From assembly GCA_944390675.1 (NCBI GenBank), contig CALXQR010000002.1:62001-126000 (forward strand): 64,000 nt of DNA, given 5' to 3'. This document shows, one piece after another, positions 31,442 to 41,900 of this stretch (the stretch's first letter is position 1; every line of letters starts with the position of its first letter). Position numbers and translations under genes: made by a program. The stretch is from an uncultured Burkholderiaceae bacterium (lineage in GTDB: Bacteria; Pseudomonadota; Gammaproteobacteria; Burkholderiales; Burkholderiaceae_F). The notes beneath the pieces were generated by a model. The model saw nothing but the letters and a program-made list of their open reading frames with translations, ran no database searches and was not told where the DNA came from.

Positions 31442-31891
31442 ATGGTTAGTGGCTACGTAACCTCCGACGGAAAGGATCTGGACAGCCGCTATCTTGGCAT
31501 TAAGGCTAAGGCTGCTTCTGCTAAGATGGCTGACTCTGTAAGCGGTAGCAGTGTTAGTAAAGTTGTCGGGATTGCTGAGGCTAATTCTGTGAACATTAAC
31601 GTGTCTAATAAGGCTGGTACCGCAACAGCGACATACACTATTACTAAAAGAGGGCTCACACAAATAACATGTACAGGCACTTCTGGTGGAGCGGGTACAG
31701 GATGCTCCGGTGGTGTGTATAGGAACAGTTCTTTGTTGTGCTCGTTTAACGATTCGACGAAATCGTATACAGTCGCTAGAGTTGACCCAGCTAACACTGT
31801 GTATAAAGTCCAATTTAGGAACCCTTCGTGGGCTAATAATACTGCGAAAATTAGCGGGTCATTGATTCCGTTGGGCTTGACTGCGATTTAA
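31442..31891 (+). CDS. tail-tip cassette 4 (149 aa)
   Basis: Shared block SGYVTSDGKDLDSRYLGIKA then KAASAKMADSVSGSSV. The C-terminal beta domain (LTQITCTGTSGGAGTGCSGG, YKVQFRNPSWANNTAKISGS) ends LIPLGLTAI. Last of the array. An 11-base copy of the leader-4 ribosome-binding segment (GGAGGACTAAA) lies just after it at 31909-31919. Confidence 0.7.
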   Translation: MVSGYVTSDGKDLDSRYLGIKAKAASAKMADSVSGSSVSKVVGIAEANSVNINVSNKAGTATATYTITKRGLTQITCTGTSGGAGTGCSGGVYRNSSLLCSFNDSTKSYTVARVDPANTVYKVQFRNPSWANNTAKISGSLIPLGLTAI

Positions 31892-31958
31892 TGGTATTAG
31901 CGATTTCCGGAGGACTAAACCTCTTCGATTATTTTTATCTGCATCTTGCGACTTATCT

Positions 31959-31989
31959 ATTACTTTGTATTACATTTACATGGTAAAAT
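31959..31989 (+). promoter_or_regulatory. candidate promoter before GNAT gene
   Basis: TTACTT and TAAAAT (31984-31989) are 18 bases apart, with TTTGTATTACATTTACATGG between them. It stands 31 bases before the GNAT gene in a 128-base gap. The inner part closely matches the block at 4570-4590. It would restart transcription after the variable cassettes. Confidence 0.4.
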
Positions 31990-32019
31990 AAAGTATCTGA
32001 ACTTTGCGCAAGATGTTCG

Positions 32020-32442
32020 ATGAAAAAGCTCATTATCGCTGACAGCGAGAGAGTGATCCCCTATGTCGATCGTCAAATCGGAGGACGTGAGCACCTGCCC
32101 ATGGACTCTTTCTGCATTGGCATTGCCGCGGAAGACGGCCGTTTAGTCGGAGGGGTGGTGTATACGAGTTTCGACGGAGTGGGCGTGACGCTGCATTCCG
32201 CCGGGACGTCGCGCATGTGGCTTAACCGCATGTTTCTCAAAGCTGTCTTTTCTTACCCGTTCAAACAGCTGAAGTGCAGACGCCTGACGACGATCGTGCG
32301 GGCGGACAATCCGCACGCCAGTGTCGTGGCTGAGAAAGCCGGATTCAAATTGGAAGGGCGTTTGCGCGAAGGCGAACCCGATGGATGTGACTTATTGATT
32401 TACGGCATGCTCAAGAACGAATGCCGTTGGCTGGAGGTTTAA
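32020..32442 (+). CDS. GNAT-family acetyltransferase (140 aa)
   Basis: The order of blocks fits GNAT enzymes that acetylate amines or proteins: IGIAAEDGRLVGGVVYTSFD, then CRRLTTIVRADNPHASVVAEKAGFKLEGRLREG (acetyl-CoA region with the typical N-x-A/S helix and aGF-EGR turn, RimJ/RimL-like), then LLIYGML. GNAT genes are recurrent at this place in short-tailed phages, next to internal virion proteins. Substrate unknown; a virion protein or host target is possible. Confidence 0.75.
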   Translation: MKKLIIADSERVIPYVDRQIGGREHLPMDSFCIGIAAEDGRLVGGVVYTSFDGVGVTLHSAGTSRMWLNRMFLKAVFSYPFKQLKCRRLTTIVRADNPHASVVAEKAGFKLEGRLREGEPDGCDLLIYGMLKNECRWLEV

Positions 32443-33330
32443 ATGGGGAAGAAGAGCTCGAAAGTGCGAATCCCCGCCGAAATCGGTCAGGCGATGCAAA
32501 AGCAGGCCGACGTCGCGGAACAGCAGCAGAACTGGATGGAAAACGAAATGTTCCCGTGGCTGCAGGAGCAGGCGGACATCTCTAACGCGAACGCTCAGGC
32601 GGACCGCGAGTTCAATCAGGCGAATGCTGAATGGTGGCAGAACTACGCGCAGACGAACGCGGACAAGCTCAACGAAAAGGCCGATTGGTATTTTGATCGC
32701 TTTAAGAACGAGTTCGCTCCTGTCGAAGACAGTCTGATTAAAGACTTAGAGCGCTACAACGAGGGCGCGGAAGCAGAACGTCAGGCGGGATACGCTATTG
32801 GTGACATCGCAAGCGCGTTCGCTTCTCAGCGCAGATCAAACAACATGCGCGCTCAGGCCTACGGCATCAACCCGACGTCCGGCGCTTATCAAGCGCAGCA
32901 GCGTGCGATGGACTTGCAGCAGGCTTCACTTTCAGCCGCAGCGGCTAACCAAGCGCGCAACGCCGCTCAGCAGCTGGGCTGGAACAAGAAGATGCAGGTG
33001 GCAGGTCTTGGTGATAAGTACCTTGGTGCCGCACAAGGCATGTACCAAACGGGCAATCAAGCGGCGAGCACGGGTGGCAACCTCTCTCAAAATGCGGCAA
33101 ACACGTCCGCTTCTCTTGGCAACCAAGGTTTCACCAACGCCGCGCAGATGGCCAACATCGGCTTGGGCTCCTACAACTCTCTGCAGAACGCTTGGGGCAA
33201 CGTGGCAAATACTGGCCTTTCTGCTTGGCAGGCTCAGCAGCAGATTCAAGCAAACAACAACGCAAGCAGCGCAGGTCTCTGGGGCGGAGCCCTTGGTGCA
33301 ATCGGTACCGTCGGTGCCGCGGCTTTCTAA
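32443..33330 (+). CDS. internal virion protein, Gln/Asn-rich (295 aa)
   Basis: Starts directly after the GNAT stop. Composition is dominated by Gln, Asn and Ala with long helices (NAQADREFNQANAEWWQNYA, RAMDLQQASLSAAAANQARN) and ends in a Gly/Ala-rich stretch (GLWGGALGAIGTVGAAAF). This matches the first of the internal-core/ejection proteins of T7-like and related phages (gp14-like), which leave the head to extend the tail. Confidence 0.65.
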   Translation: MGKKSSKVRIPAEIGQAMQKQADVAEQQQNWMENEMFPWLQEQADISNANAQADREFNQANAEWWQNYAQTNADKLNEKADWYFDRFKNEFAPVEDSLIKDLERYNEGAEAERQAGYAIGDIASAFASQRRSNNMRAQAYGINPTSGAYQAQQRAMDLQQASLSAAAANQARNAAQQLGWNKKMQVAGLGDKYLGAAQGMYQTGNQAASTGGNLSQNAANTSASLGNQGFTNAAQMANIGLGSYNSLQNAWGNVANTGLSAWQAQQQIQANNNASSAGLWGGALGAIGTVGAAAF

Positions 33331-33340
33331 GGAGCAAGCG

Positions 33341-34096
33341 ATGGAAAAAAGTCAAGCGGCTACGAAAACCTTGGAAAGCTTTTACAAGCTCCATCAGAAG
33401 GTTGCGCTCCTCTTCTCCGGCGGCAAGGACAGCCTTGCCCTGCTCTACCTCGCCAAACCTTGGTGGGACCGCACGTATGTTGTGTGGGTCAACACGCAGT
33501 GCAACTTCCCTGAGATGCACCGCTTCATGGAGCACATTCAGCGCATGGTGCCGCACTTTATCGAAGTGAAGAGCAACACGCTGAAGTTCATCAACACGTA
33601 CGGTTTCCCCTCTGACGTGGTGGTCTCTGAGCAGGCTGACGGAGCAGTTTTTGCCGGTGAAGGTACCCCTCAGATGTGCAGCAAGTTTGAGTGCTGTCAG
33701 CACAACCTGTGGAGACCCATTTGGGAATTCATGAAGTCCACAGACGCGACGGGTTTTTTGAAGGGTCAGAAGTACACCGACCACTTGCGAGCCCCGTGGG
33801 TGGACAAGTTCAACATCGGGGATAAGAAGCTTGAGCTCGCTTACCCCATTGCCGACTGGTCGGACGAAGACGTGCGCCGGTACCTCGCGTGCCAGTCCGT
33901 TGAGATTGACGAACGGCTTCGCCTGCCGCACTCCTCGCTTGACTGCTGGTGCTGCACGGCCTACTGGGATCAGATGAAAAGCCGTCTGAAGTACATGGAA
34001 CGACACCATCCGGACAAGGCGGTGTACGTCAAGAGCGTTGTGGCTCGTATTAAAGACGCCGTGAAAGCTGAGTTAACGAAATTAGAAGAGGTGTGA
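33341..34096 (+). CDS. PP-loop ATPase, PAPS-reductase-like (251 aa)
   Basis: SGGKDSLALLY at residues 26-36 is the PP-loop that binds ATP pyrophosphate in PAPS/APS reductases, DndC and related enzymes. A Cys-rich region (MCSKFECCQHN, LDCWCCTAYW) could bind an Fe-S cluster, as in APS reductases or DndC. The frame stays open upstream to 32,798, but the ATG after AAGGAGCAAGCG at 33341 is the sensible start. It sits inside the virion-protein cluster, which is unusual for a sulfur-metabolism enzyme. Role unknown: sulfur transfer to nucleic acid or virion protein is possible. Confidence 0.75.
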   Translation: MEKSQAATKTLESFYKLHQKVALLFSGGKDSLALLYLAKPWWDRTYVVWVNTQCNFPEMHRFMEHIQRMVPHFIEVKSNTLKFINTYGFPSDVVVSEQADGAVFAGEGTPQMCSKFECCQHNLWRPIWEFMKSTDATGFLKGQKYTDHLRAPWVDKFNIGDKKLELAYPIADWSDEDVRRYLACQSVEIDERLRLPHSSLDCWCCTAYWDQMKSRLKYMERHHPDKAVYVKSVVARIKDAVKAELTKLEEV

Positions 34097-34097
34097 G

Positions 34098-34736
34098 ATG
34101 CCGGGCTATGCAAACTGGGGCAACGCTTTTTGGCAAGGCGCAAACTCCGGCGCCAACATGGCGACGAAGTGGGTGAACGCCTATGACTGGGGCGACCGCT
34201 ACAAACACGGAAACGCATTTAAAGAAGGCAGCGCCGAGGCGATGGACACGTACAACAAGTCCATGGAACAAGCCAAGGCTATTCAGGATGAAGGGATGCG
34301 TCAACAGGCGATTCAGGACGCGACTGAGTTGCGAGACAATACTGTTCGCAAGCTCGCTTTAGAGCACTACGGCGACAAGGGTGTGGATGTCGGCAACCGC
34401 TTCGTTCAAGGCGGTGACGCTTCGGATCAAGCGCTGAGCAACAAGGCGTACCGCACATACACCCGCCGTCAGTTCAACCAAGACCCGCACGGCGCGTACG
34501 GTTCTGGAGCGGGCACTGGCAGCATCATTGGCGACCTGATGTTCGGCATGTCCAGAGGAAGTGACGACCCTGATATCAAAGGCCTGATGTCGACCTTCGG
34601 CATGACGAACCAAAACGGTGCCCTTTACATGAATGACGGTGACGCCGATCAGCCGCTGAATATGCAGCTGCTCGCTTCCCGCCTGAACTTTTTCCCGGCT
34701 TTAACCAGCAGCTATGACGCGTGGATGGCACAGTAA
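34098..34736 (+). CDS. internal virion protein (212 aa)
   Basis: Starts MPGYANWGNAFWQGANSGAN one base after the previous stop. Helical centre (EQAKAIQDEGMRQQAIQDAT) and a Gly/Met-rich second half (GAGTGSIIGDLMFGMSRGSD). Its place between other ejection-protein candidates suggests the same assembly. No specific family recognised. Confidence 0.55.
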   Translation: MPGYANWGNAFWQGANSGANMATKWVNAYDWGDRYKHGNAFKEGSAEAMDTYNKSMEQAKAIQDEGMRQQAIQDATELRDNTVRKLALEHYGDKGVDVGNRFVQGGDASDQALSNKAYRTYTRRQFNQDPHGAYGSGAGTGSIIGDLMFGMSRGSDDPDIKGLMSTFGMTNQNGALYMNDGDADQPLNMQLLASRLNFFPALTSSYDAWMAQ

Positions 34737-34745
34737 GGAGACAAG

Positions 34746-35954
34746 ATGCCTACTGAAAATTTAAGAGATTTTTACATCAAAGCTGGGGTGCTGCCCCCTG
34801 CTGCGGTATGGGAAAGAACCGGTGGGGTCACTCCTGTCGGCGAAGCGGCTAGGGCGAAGCTCTACGCGATTGATCCTGATTTTGCTGCTAGTGAGAACAT
34901 GCTTCCCAGAGGAGAAGTTCTCGCCCCTACGCAAACGCCTAACCCTGAAGCGCGTCAAGCAATTTGGGACAGGGCTTTTGAAGCTGATCCTGATGAAGCG
35001 GCCAATGCCTATTTAGCCATAGGTAAAGAGCCTTCTCGTAAAGAGGCTCCTACTAAGGAAGAGCCAGCAGATAAGCAGAAGACCTCAAAAGAATTGCCTA
35101 AAAAAGAAGCGATTCATACAAAGGCTCCAAGTGGAAAACCCAAAAAGGCTGAGACCGCTGGGGGCAAAACGTTCGACACATTGCTTCAGGACGCCATGGC
35201 TGGAGACAAAAATGCCATTGCTTTTGTCAACGATATCGGCCGCTTGAATGGCTTCGACAAGATTCAAGTGACGAAGGACGGCATCCAGTATCAGGAGGAC
35301 GGCCAGTGGAAAATGGCTACAGCTGAAGAGATGCGTCCGATGTATGACCAAGCTGTGAAAGGCGTCGAGTACTTTAAGCGGTACGCAGCCAAGCAAAACA
35401 AAAGCCAGCCGCAACAGGCAAGACAAGCGATCCCAGCCGATCTTGATCCGACCGTTATTCGTTCTCTCAGAGCTAAGGCTATTCTCCAAGGCGATGTGGG
35501 TGACTTAGTGGCATATCAGCGACTGCCTGCTCAGCTTGAACAAGCTCGTGCAATAGCGGCTTATCGCCGCGCGGCAGCGGCTAGAGGCTATGGTGGTGGC
35601 GGATACGGAGAGTCTCCGAACATTGAATACCAGTACTTGGATGATGGCTCAACACTGATTGTGGATAAGAACACTAAGCAGCGGTTACGCTTGCTTGATC
35701 CACAAGGTCAACCCGCTCCGTTGTCTTATACAGGCCGAATCAATGAATACAGTGACGCTTTAGATGAAATGGTTGCAGACCTTAAAGAAGATGGAGCTCA
35801 ATTAATTCCCAACGGGACGATGAATCCTGACGTGAAGTTGCCGAACGGGAGAACTGTGACGTTTAGTCAGTACCAATTAGCTAAAGAAAAATCGAAGGCT
35901 ATCCCTCGTGGCAGAGGCAATCTTGGAACTGCATCAACTGGAGAATCTAAATAA
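34746..35954 (+). CDS. internal virion protein, Lys/Glu/Pro-rich linker (402 aa)
   Basis: N-terminal helical part (LRDFYIKAGVLPPAAVWERT), a charged low-complexity linker at residues about 98-140 (KEEPADKQKTSKELPKKEAI), then a C-terminal part with a Gly/Tyr turn (RGYGGGGYGESPNIEYQYLD) and mixed strands. Overlaps the giant gene by 1 base. Probably an ejection protein or partner of the giant protein. Confidence 0.55.
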   Translation: MPTENLRDFYIKAGVLPPAAVWERTGGVTPVGEAARAKLYAIDPDFAASENMLPRGEVLAPTQTPNPEARQAIWDRAFEADPDEAANAYLAIGKEPSRKEAPTKEEPADKQKTSKELPKKEAIHTKAPSGKPKKAETAGGKTFDTLLQDAMAGDKNAIAFVNDIGRLNGFDKIQVTKDGIQYQEDGQWKMATAEEMRPMYDQAVKGVEYFKRYAAKQNKSQPQQARQAIPADLDPTVIRSLRAKAILQGDVGDLVAYQRLPAQLEQARAIAAYRRAAAARGYGGGGYGESPNIEYQYLDDGSTLIVDKNTKQRLRLLDPQGQPAPLSYTGRINEYSDALDEMVADLKEDGAQLIPNGTMNPDVKLPNGRTVTFSQYQLAKEKSKAIPRGRGNLGTASTGESK

Positions 35955-38900
35955 TGAGCTGGTATGACGACGTAGACTGGGACGAAGTTGCTAAGGAAGA
36001 CGCTGCTCGTCAGAAGGAAGGTTACACCAGCGATGACAGAGCGGCTATCCGCCGTTGGAACCCCGAGAACGACTCCAACTTCGCCATGGACACGGCTCGC
36101 GATATTGCTCGCGGCACGATCGGATTGGTGGATGCCGGTGTCGGTTTGGCGGACTCGATCTATAACGCCGCTACGGGTGACTCGTTCCGACCGGAGCTCC
36201 GTGAGCTTGGCTGGACACCAGACAAGTGGGATCGTGAGATCGCGCTTCGCAACTCTTTTGCCCGTCAGGACGCAGACGCAGCGGTTCAAGGCTCTGAGGG
36301 CTTGGACGCTGTCGGTGCTTACCTTGCCAACCCCCGTGCGTTAGGCGGTGCTTTGGCGCAACAGGTTCCCCTGTACGCCGGTATGATCGGCGGTGCAGCT
36401 AAGGCAGTTAAACTCGCCCAAGGTGCTTCAAGACTCAGCCCGAGAGCTGCCGCCATCGCAGGTGCTGCAATCACGGAAGGTGCATTGTCCGGCGGGTCTG
36501 TCGGTGCCGCAGTCGGCGACCATTATGCTGAAACGGGGGAAGATCCCGGCCGAAAGATCGGTATGGCTGGTTTAGCCTCCGGTGCCATTACGGGTTTGAT
36601 CGGCGCAGCTACCGGACCGATCGGCGGTGCGGTTGAAGCGGCTGTCGGTTCACGAATTGCCGGACGAGGCTTTGTCAATGCTTTAGGCAAGACGCCTATC
36701 CGCCGTGGTTTGCGTTCTGCCTTCGGTGAAGGCCTCGAAGAAACGCTCCAGTCCGGCCAAGAACAAGTGTGGCAGAACTACGGCACAGGTGCACCGTTAA
36801 GCGAAGACGTCGCCACGCAGATGGCTGTCGGCGGTTTGCTCGGCGGCATCATGGGTGGTGCCTTGCATCCGTTCACCGGTGAGAGCGCTCGCTCGCAGAA
36901 AAACCTCATGCCCGGTGCCAACGCCACGGGTGAGGAGCAGCGCACGGCACAGAATACGGTTGAGACGGAGCGCAAGCTGTTGGAACAACGCCGACAGTTA
37001 GAGTTCGCCAGAGGTATGGCCGGACGTCCGACAGAAGCTATTCCTACGACATTCGAAGATTATCAGGCGCGCACGCCGGTAGGCATTTCAAGCAACGCCT
37101 ATTCTTCTCAAGGCGGAGCTGTGCCTGTAGCAAGACAGGTTAACAGTGTTCGACCGTACGACGATGTTCAAGTAGATATTCCTCAACCCGCTGCAGTAAA
37201 CGTCTCAGCTGGCTTCCAAGGTGAACGTCCGGTCAATGTTCAAAATCCGAATGACTTGCATATGGTGGCGTACTCGAACTTGCCGGATTACGAAGTTCCG
37301 CTTGTTGACGACAGAGTTCAGGCAGCGCCTCAATCACTTAACAATGTTGTTCGCTCTTTGGGCTTCACGTATGACGGGGCAACGACAGAGTTTAATAAGC
37401 GCATAAAGGGAAGCGAGCGCGGTTCAAAAGAGACTATTAACGAAGCGTACAACTCGTTGAATCCTGCGCAAAAGACATTCGTAGCGGCATCTGTTGCTGC
37501 TCGTAAGTGCATAGGCGACCTTAACGAGCGTAATCTGAGTTCTGTGGTTTCCACAGCGATTAACGCTGCCAGAGAAAACGTCACTAACGAGCAAGACTTG
37601 CAGGCGTATGCCGACGAGTTGGCCAACCAAACGACGTCCGATGCCAAACAAGCCGGTTATTACACAGAAATTGGCAACGCAATCGGCAGTCGCCCGAAAG
37701 ACACGCGTTTTGCGGGTATGCCTGTAGACGAAAGAATCAAAGCAGTAGCCAGCGGGCTTAATGTTCCGGTTCAAGCTGCTGCGGACCAGACCCTGACTCA
37801 GCAACCTCAACCTGAGCAAACTCCTCCTCAGCAAGAGGCCGTCCCCGCTTCTCCGGTCGCTATTCAACAAGCGGAGGCTATGCCGAGTCAGGCCAAAAAG
37901 CGCACTACGAAAGCTAAAAAGGCAAAGGCCATTCCTGACAGCGTCGAGGAAATGCAAGCTGCTGAGCCGAAAAAGCAAGTGCAAGTGCAGAAAGCCGAGT
38001 CTAAGAAGCAAGAACCGTCTAAACCTGACACTAAGATCGAAGTAAAGGCTGAGGCCAAGCCCGTTGAAAAAGCGGCAAAGCCGAAGTCTAAGAAGACGGT
38101 TGCACGTAAGCGCATGAATAAAGCCGCAGAAGACTTCATGGCAAAGCTCGCTGATATGAGTGATGAAGACTTCTTATTGGCTGCCCCGGCCAAATCAGCT
38201 GATACTGCTGAAACGGCTGCAGAAGCTGCAGCTGACACAGAAGTGCCGAAGCGTGACATGTTCGCGGCAGTCCCTGAAGAGCGTGCGTTTAGGACAAGCG
38301 AATATGCTTACAACAATCGTTATCGCAAGATCGAGTACGTTGGCGATCGTTTGCTTGGCACTGCCAAGAACATCAGCGAAGGTGACACGCTCAGCGGCAA
38401 CGACGCTAAGAAGATGGTCGCAGACTATCTTAACGGCGACAGTAAGCGAGAACCCAATGCCATTATCAGGGATTTGTATAACGGGCTTACGCTCGACTCC
38501 TTAGATATGGTGCTTCGTCGTGTGCACAACTTTGCCGTAAAGCAAGGCGGCGGCAAGATGGCGCACATTCGTTGGTTCTATAACGCTCTGGATTCAGCAG
38601 TGGCACAAAAAGCGGAAGGTCGAGAAACTGTTGAGCTTCCTGTGCCTAGCATTAAAGAGCGCAACGCGTATGAAGCTAATAAGATCTTCAACAATATGGG
38701 CTTGGTCAGTCTATTCGAGGACGGCCCTGTTGAGCTTAACTATGAATATTTCATGCAGGATAAGTTCGACACGCCGGATCTGGATAAAGATCTTAAAAAG
38801 TATAAGCGGTTTAAGGGCGGTACAGCTGCCGCCTCACAGCTTCGTTTAGACCAAGAGAACAAACTGCAGCGCACCATTGAAGGTTTTGAGAACGGTGTTC

Positions 38901-41900
38901 TCCGTTTAATGGTGAATAACGACAATGATGCCGGCTGGGGTCGTGTGGCTCAAGGCCAAGCGGCACCAATGCTTGCTGTTCAGCGCATCACTCAAGGCGG
39001 CAGCGCAACTAAGACCGGCTGGCGCGTATTGAAGCATAAAAGTGGCCGTCCGCTTAAATCGGCAGAACAAGCTGAAGTGTTTGAACGTCTGTACTGGGCG
39101 ACCATTCGCGAGATGGACAATCAGGACGTTTCTGAATCAACTCAGCTGGATATCATCCAAGAATCTATGCCTGTTGCGGGCTCTATGGAAGACATGCTTG
39201 GCCAGCCTGATTCGTCGATCGGCTATCGAGCTAATACTGCAGAGCTGATGTTCAACAGCACAAAGCTTCATCAGGCGCAAGAAAAGCTTTCCAATCATCT
39301 GAAAGATCCGAATAAGATCGATATAGATGATGTGGTGGACGATTTGAAGGAACTGCTCCCGCTGACTTTCAGAGCGAATCTCGTTGGCGAAGTGGCAGGT
39401 GATTCTTCCAAAGCGAAGACTAAGGAGTTCCGTATCGACGCCAACCACCCGTTCAACGCGTTTATCACTGGCGGAGTCGGCGCTAAAGAAGCGATTCTTC
39501 ACGGCTTCACCGGTGCGGCCATGTACGTGCCGTTGAGCAGAAATTCGGACGTTTCACCTACCCGACTTGATCTTGAGCTGGCGAAGGCGTCAGGCTTACA
39601 CAAGGATTCCCCGGTGCGCGGTGTCTCGCCTGTTTCTGAGCGTGTGTACCAAGAATGGGTTCGCACGGCAACGCAGTTCGGCGACATGGTTGGGCATATG
39701 CCGCTTTCAAACAGCGATCGTGAGATCGTTATTGACACACTTACAGACTGGATTAACAACAAGTTCTTGCCTCGTGTGGATACCGATCGTCCGAAGATTA
39801 ACGCTGTTCGAGATAGGCAGGAATCAAAGTATTACACCACGCTTAGTGAATTGCGCTCTCCTCTTATCGAAACCTTTAAGAATTCGATGCGAGGCGCGAT
39901 GCTTCGATACAACACGTTGAAGTATCGTTGGGCCGACCGCAAAGGTGCGGTGGATAACGCTTTCACTAAGAACGGTAAGGGGTTAATTTCGGGTGTTACG
40001 CCGGAAGCCAAAGATCTTCGTAATAACTTCATGCAGTACGTCAAAGAAAAGTTCGAAGACTACTTCAACCGTTCTGCTGAGCGCATGTGGACTGAGCCGC
40101 TTGAAGATCGTATCGATTTCTACAACAGTATTGCTACCGATCCGAGCCTTAAGGTCATGTGGATCGAAAGCGGTAAGGCAGGCAAAGACTTCCCCAATGG
40201 GCGGTTCATCTTCACCGAAGACACGGCTGATGGCGACCGTGTTGTGCAGGACTTCCTGCCTTCTGACTTGTGGCTTGCTGATTGGGCGAAGGCCAGCGGC
40301 ATCTTCACGGCCGAAGAAATTAGGAACGCGCAGCTTCTCTATGCGGACGAGCGCGAGGCCGACAAGAAGAAAAAGAAGAGTAAGTCGAGACTGAGTCGTA
40401 TTCCTAACCGCGAGGCATATGAAACTTTGTATGAAGCACTGCTTGGCGCGTCGAACAACTACGCTCAGCGTATTCAGTACGCGCCTACGTTTGGCATTGC
40501 TGACGACATCGCAGGCCAAGCGAAGCGTGCGGCTGAAGGTAAAGACTACAAAACCAAGCAAAAGCGCGTGCTTGAAAAAGTTACTAAGGACTTCCGCGAC
40601 TTCTACAAAGCTGTTGGCAATAGTGTTGCTGTTAACGAAAACTGGGATTCGTTCATCAACATGATTAAAGACATGGCCGACACCTCGGCGCGTCTTGTGG
40701 TTTTGCGAGAAACCTACGATCCGAATACGAGCGGCGTCAACGCAACTGAAGCACAGCAGGAAGAGTTCGACATTATGGAACGCCGTCTGATGCGCCAGAT
40801 GGACGAGTACACCAACAACATCAACAGCACCGGCTTGAACATGTTGGTTTCGTCGGACACGCTGAAAGGCGAGGCGAGAAACAAAGCTATTGAAGCAATG
40901 CGCAATGGCTGGATGGGTGTTGGCCGCGCGTACTACATGCTAAACCATAAGCAAGTGCAGCTGGAGTTCCTGAAGGAATTTGAACAATCGCGTGCTGCCG
41001 AACGCACTCAAGAAGCCAAACTGCAGATCGCCAGAAACTTCGCTGAATACCAAAGCGCTGACGAGTACATCAGTGAAGAGATGGGCGACCTCGACATGCA
41101 GAACATCGACGACATCATCAGCGACGGCTCTGCCGACCACAAGAAGGCTGTGGCTTTGGCACAGGTTGTTGCGGAAGACGTCATGCGTTGGGTGTCGTTC
41201 ATGCAGGCTAAAGGCGAAGCGCAGATTGACCCCATCGCTCAGGATGAAGTTCGTCGCGAGCTCATCAACGCGTTCGAAACCGGCCGTCTGCCTGAAGACG
41301 TAGATATGTTCTCTGACGTGCTGGGCGCATACCTGAAGGCAATGCACACCGGCGAGTCGCTGGATATGGCAGCCCGCCTGAACGAGCAGGCCGCGAAGCT
41401 TTACGCCCAACGTGGGCACGAGGTTTTGCAGTCGGGCTATGACCCTGACACTTTGCCGGAAGTTCAAGCGGCAAAAGAAAAGTGGCAGGAAGCCAAAGCG
41501 GCTAAGGATGCAGAAACTCAGGCATGGCTGGATAACGGCGGCCACAGATCTGACCTCGACCTTAATGCCACGATGCGGTCGATCGACAAGGTTGAGCGTG
41601 CGTACCAGAAATACTTAGACGCGTACGAAAAGGGCTTGGCTGATGAAGTGATGCGCCGTCACGGTGTGACGAGCACTGTGTTTGGCCGTCAGCAACACCT
41701 CAGTGCAGCCAACGCGGCGAATATCCATGAAGGTGTCACGAATCAGCTTCGTAACCTTAAAACACTTTCGAAGAAATATAGTGGCAAAGAAATTGAGCTT
41801 GCAAACGAGGCTTGGTCGACTGCTGCGGATACTTGGGACGATGCCCGCATTAAAGCGTTTTCGGAAAAACTCCGTACGCAAACGGAGCGTAGAGGTTTCC

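Noticed and set aside
27381-31891. Diversity-generating retroelement for the tail tips
   Set aside because: No reverse transcriptase or template repeat is visible in the window; variation is instead explained by cassettes and G tracts.
32798-33340. Upstream extension of the PP-loop gene
   Set aside because: This part overlaps the Gln/Asn-rich virion gene in another frame; the ATG at 33341 has a good ribosome-binding site and starts the recognisable domain.
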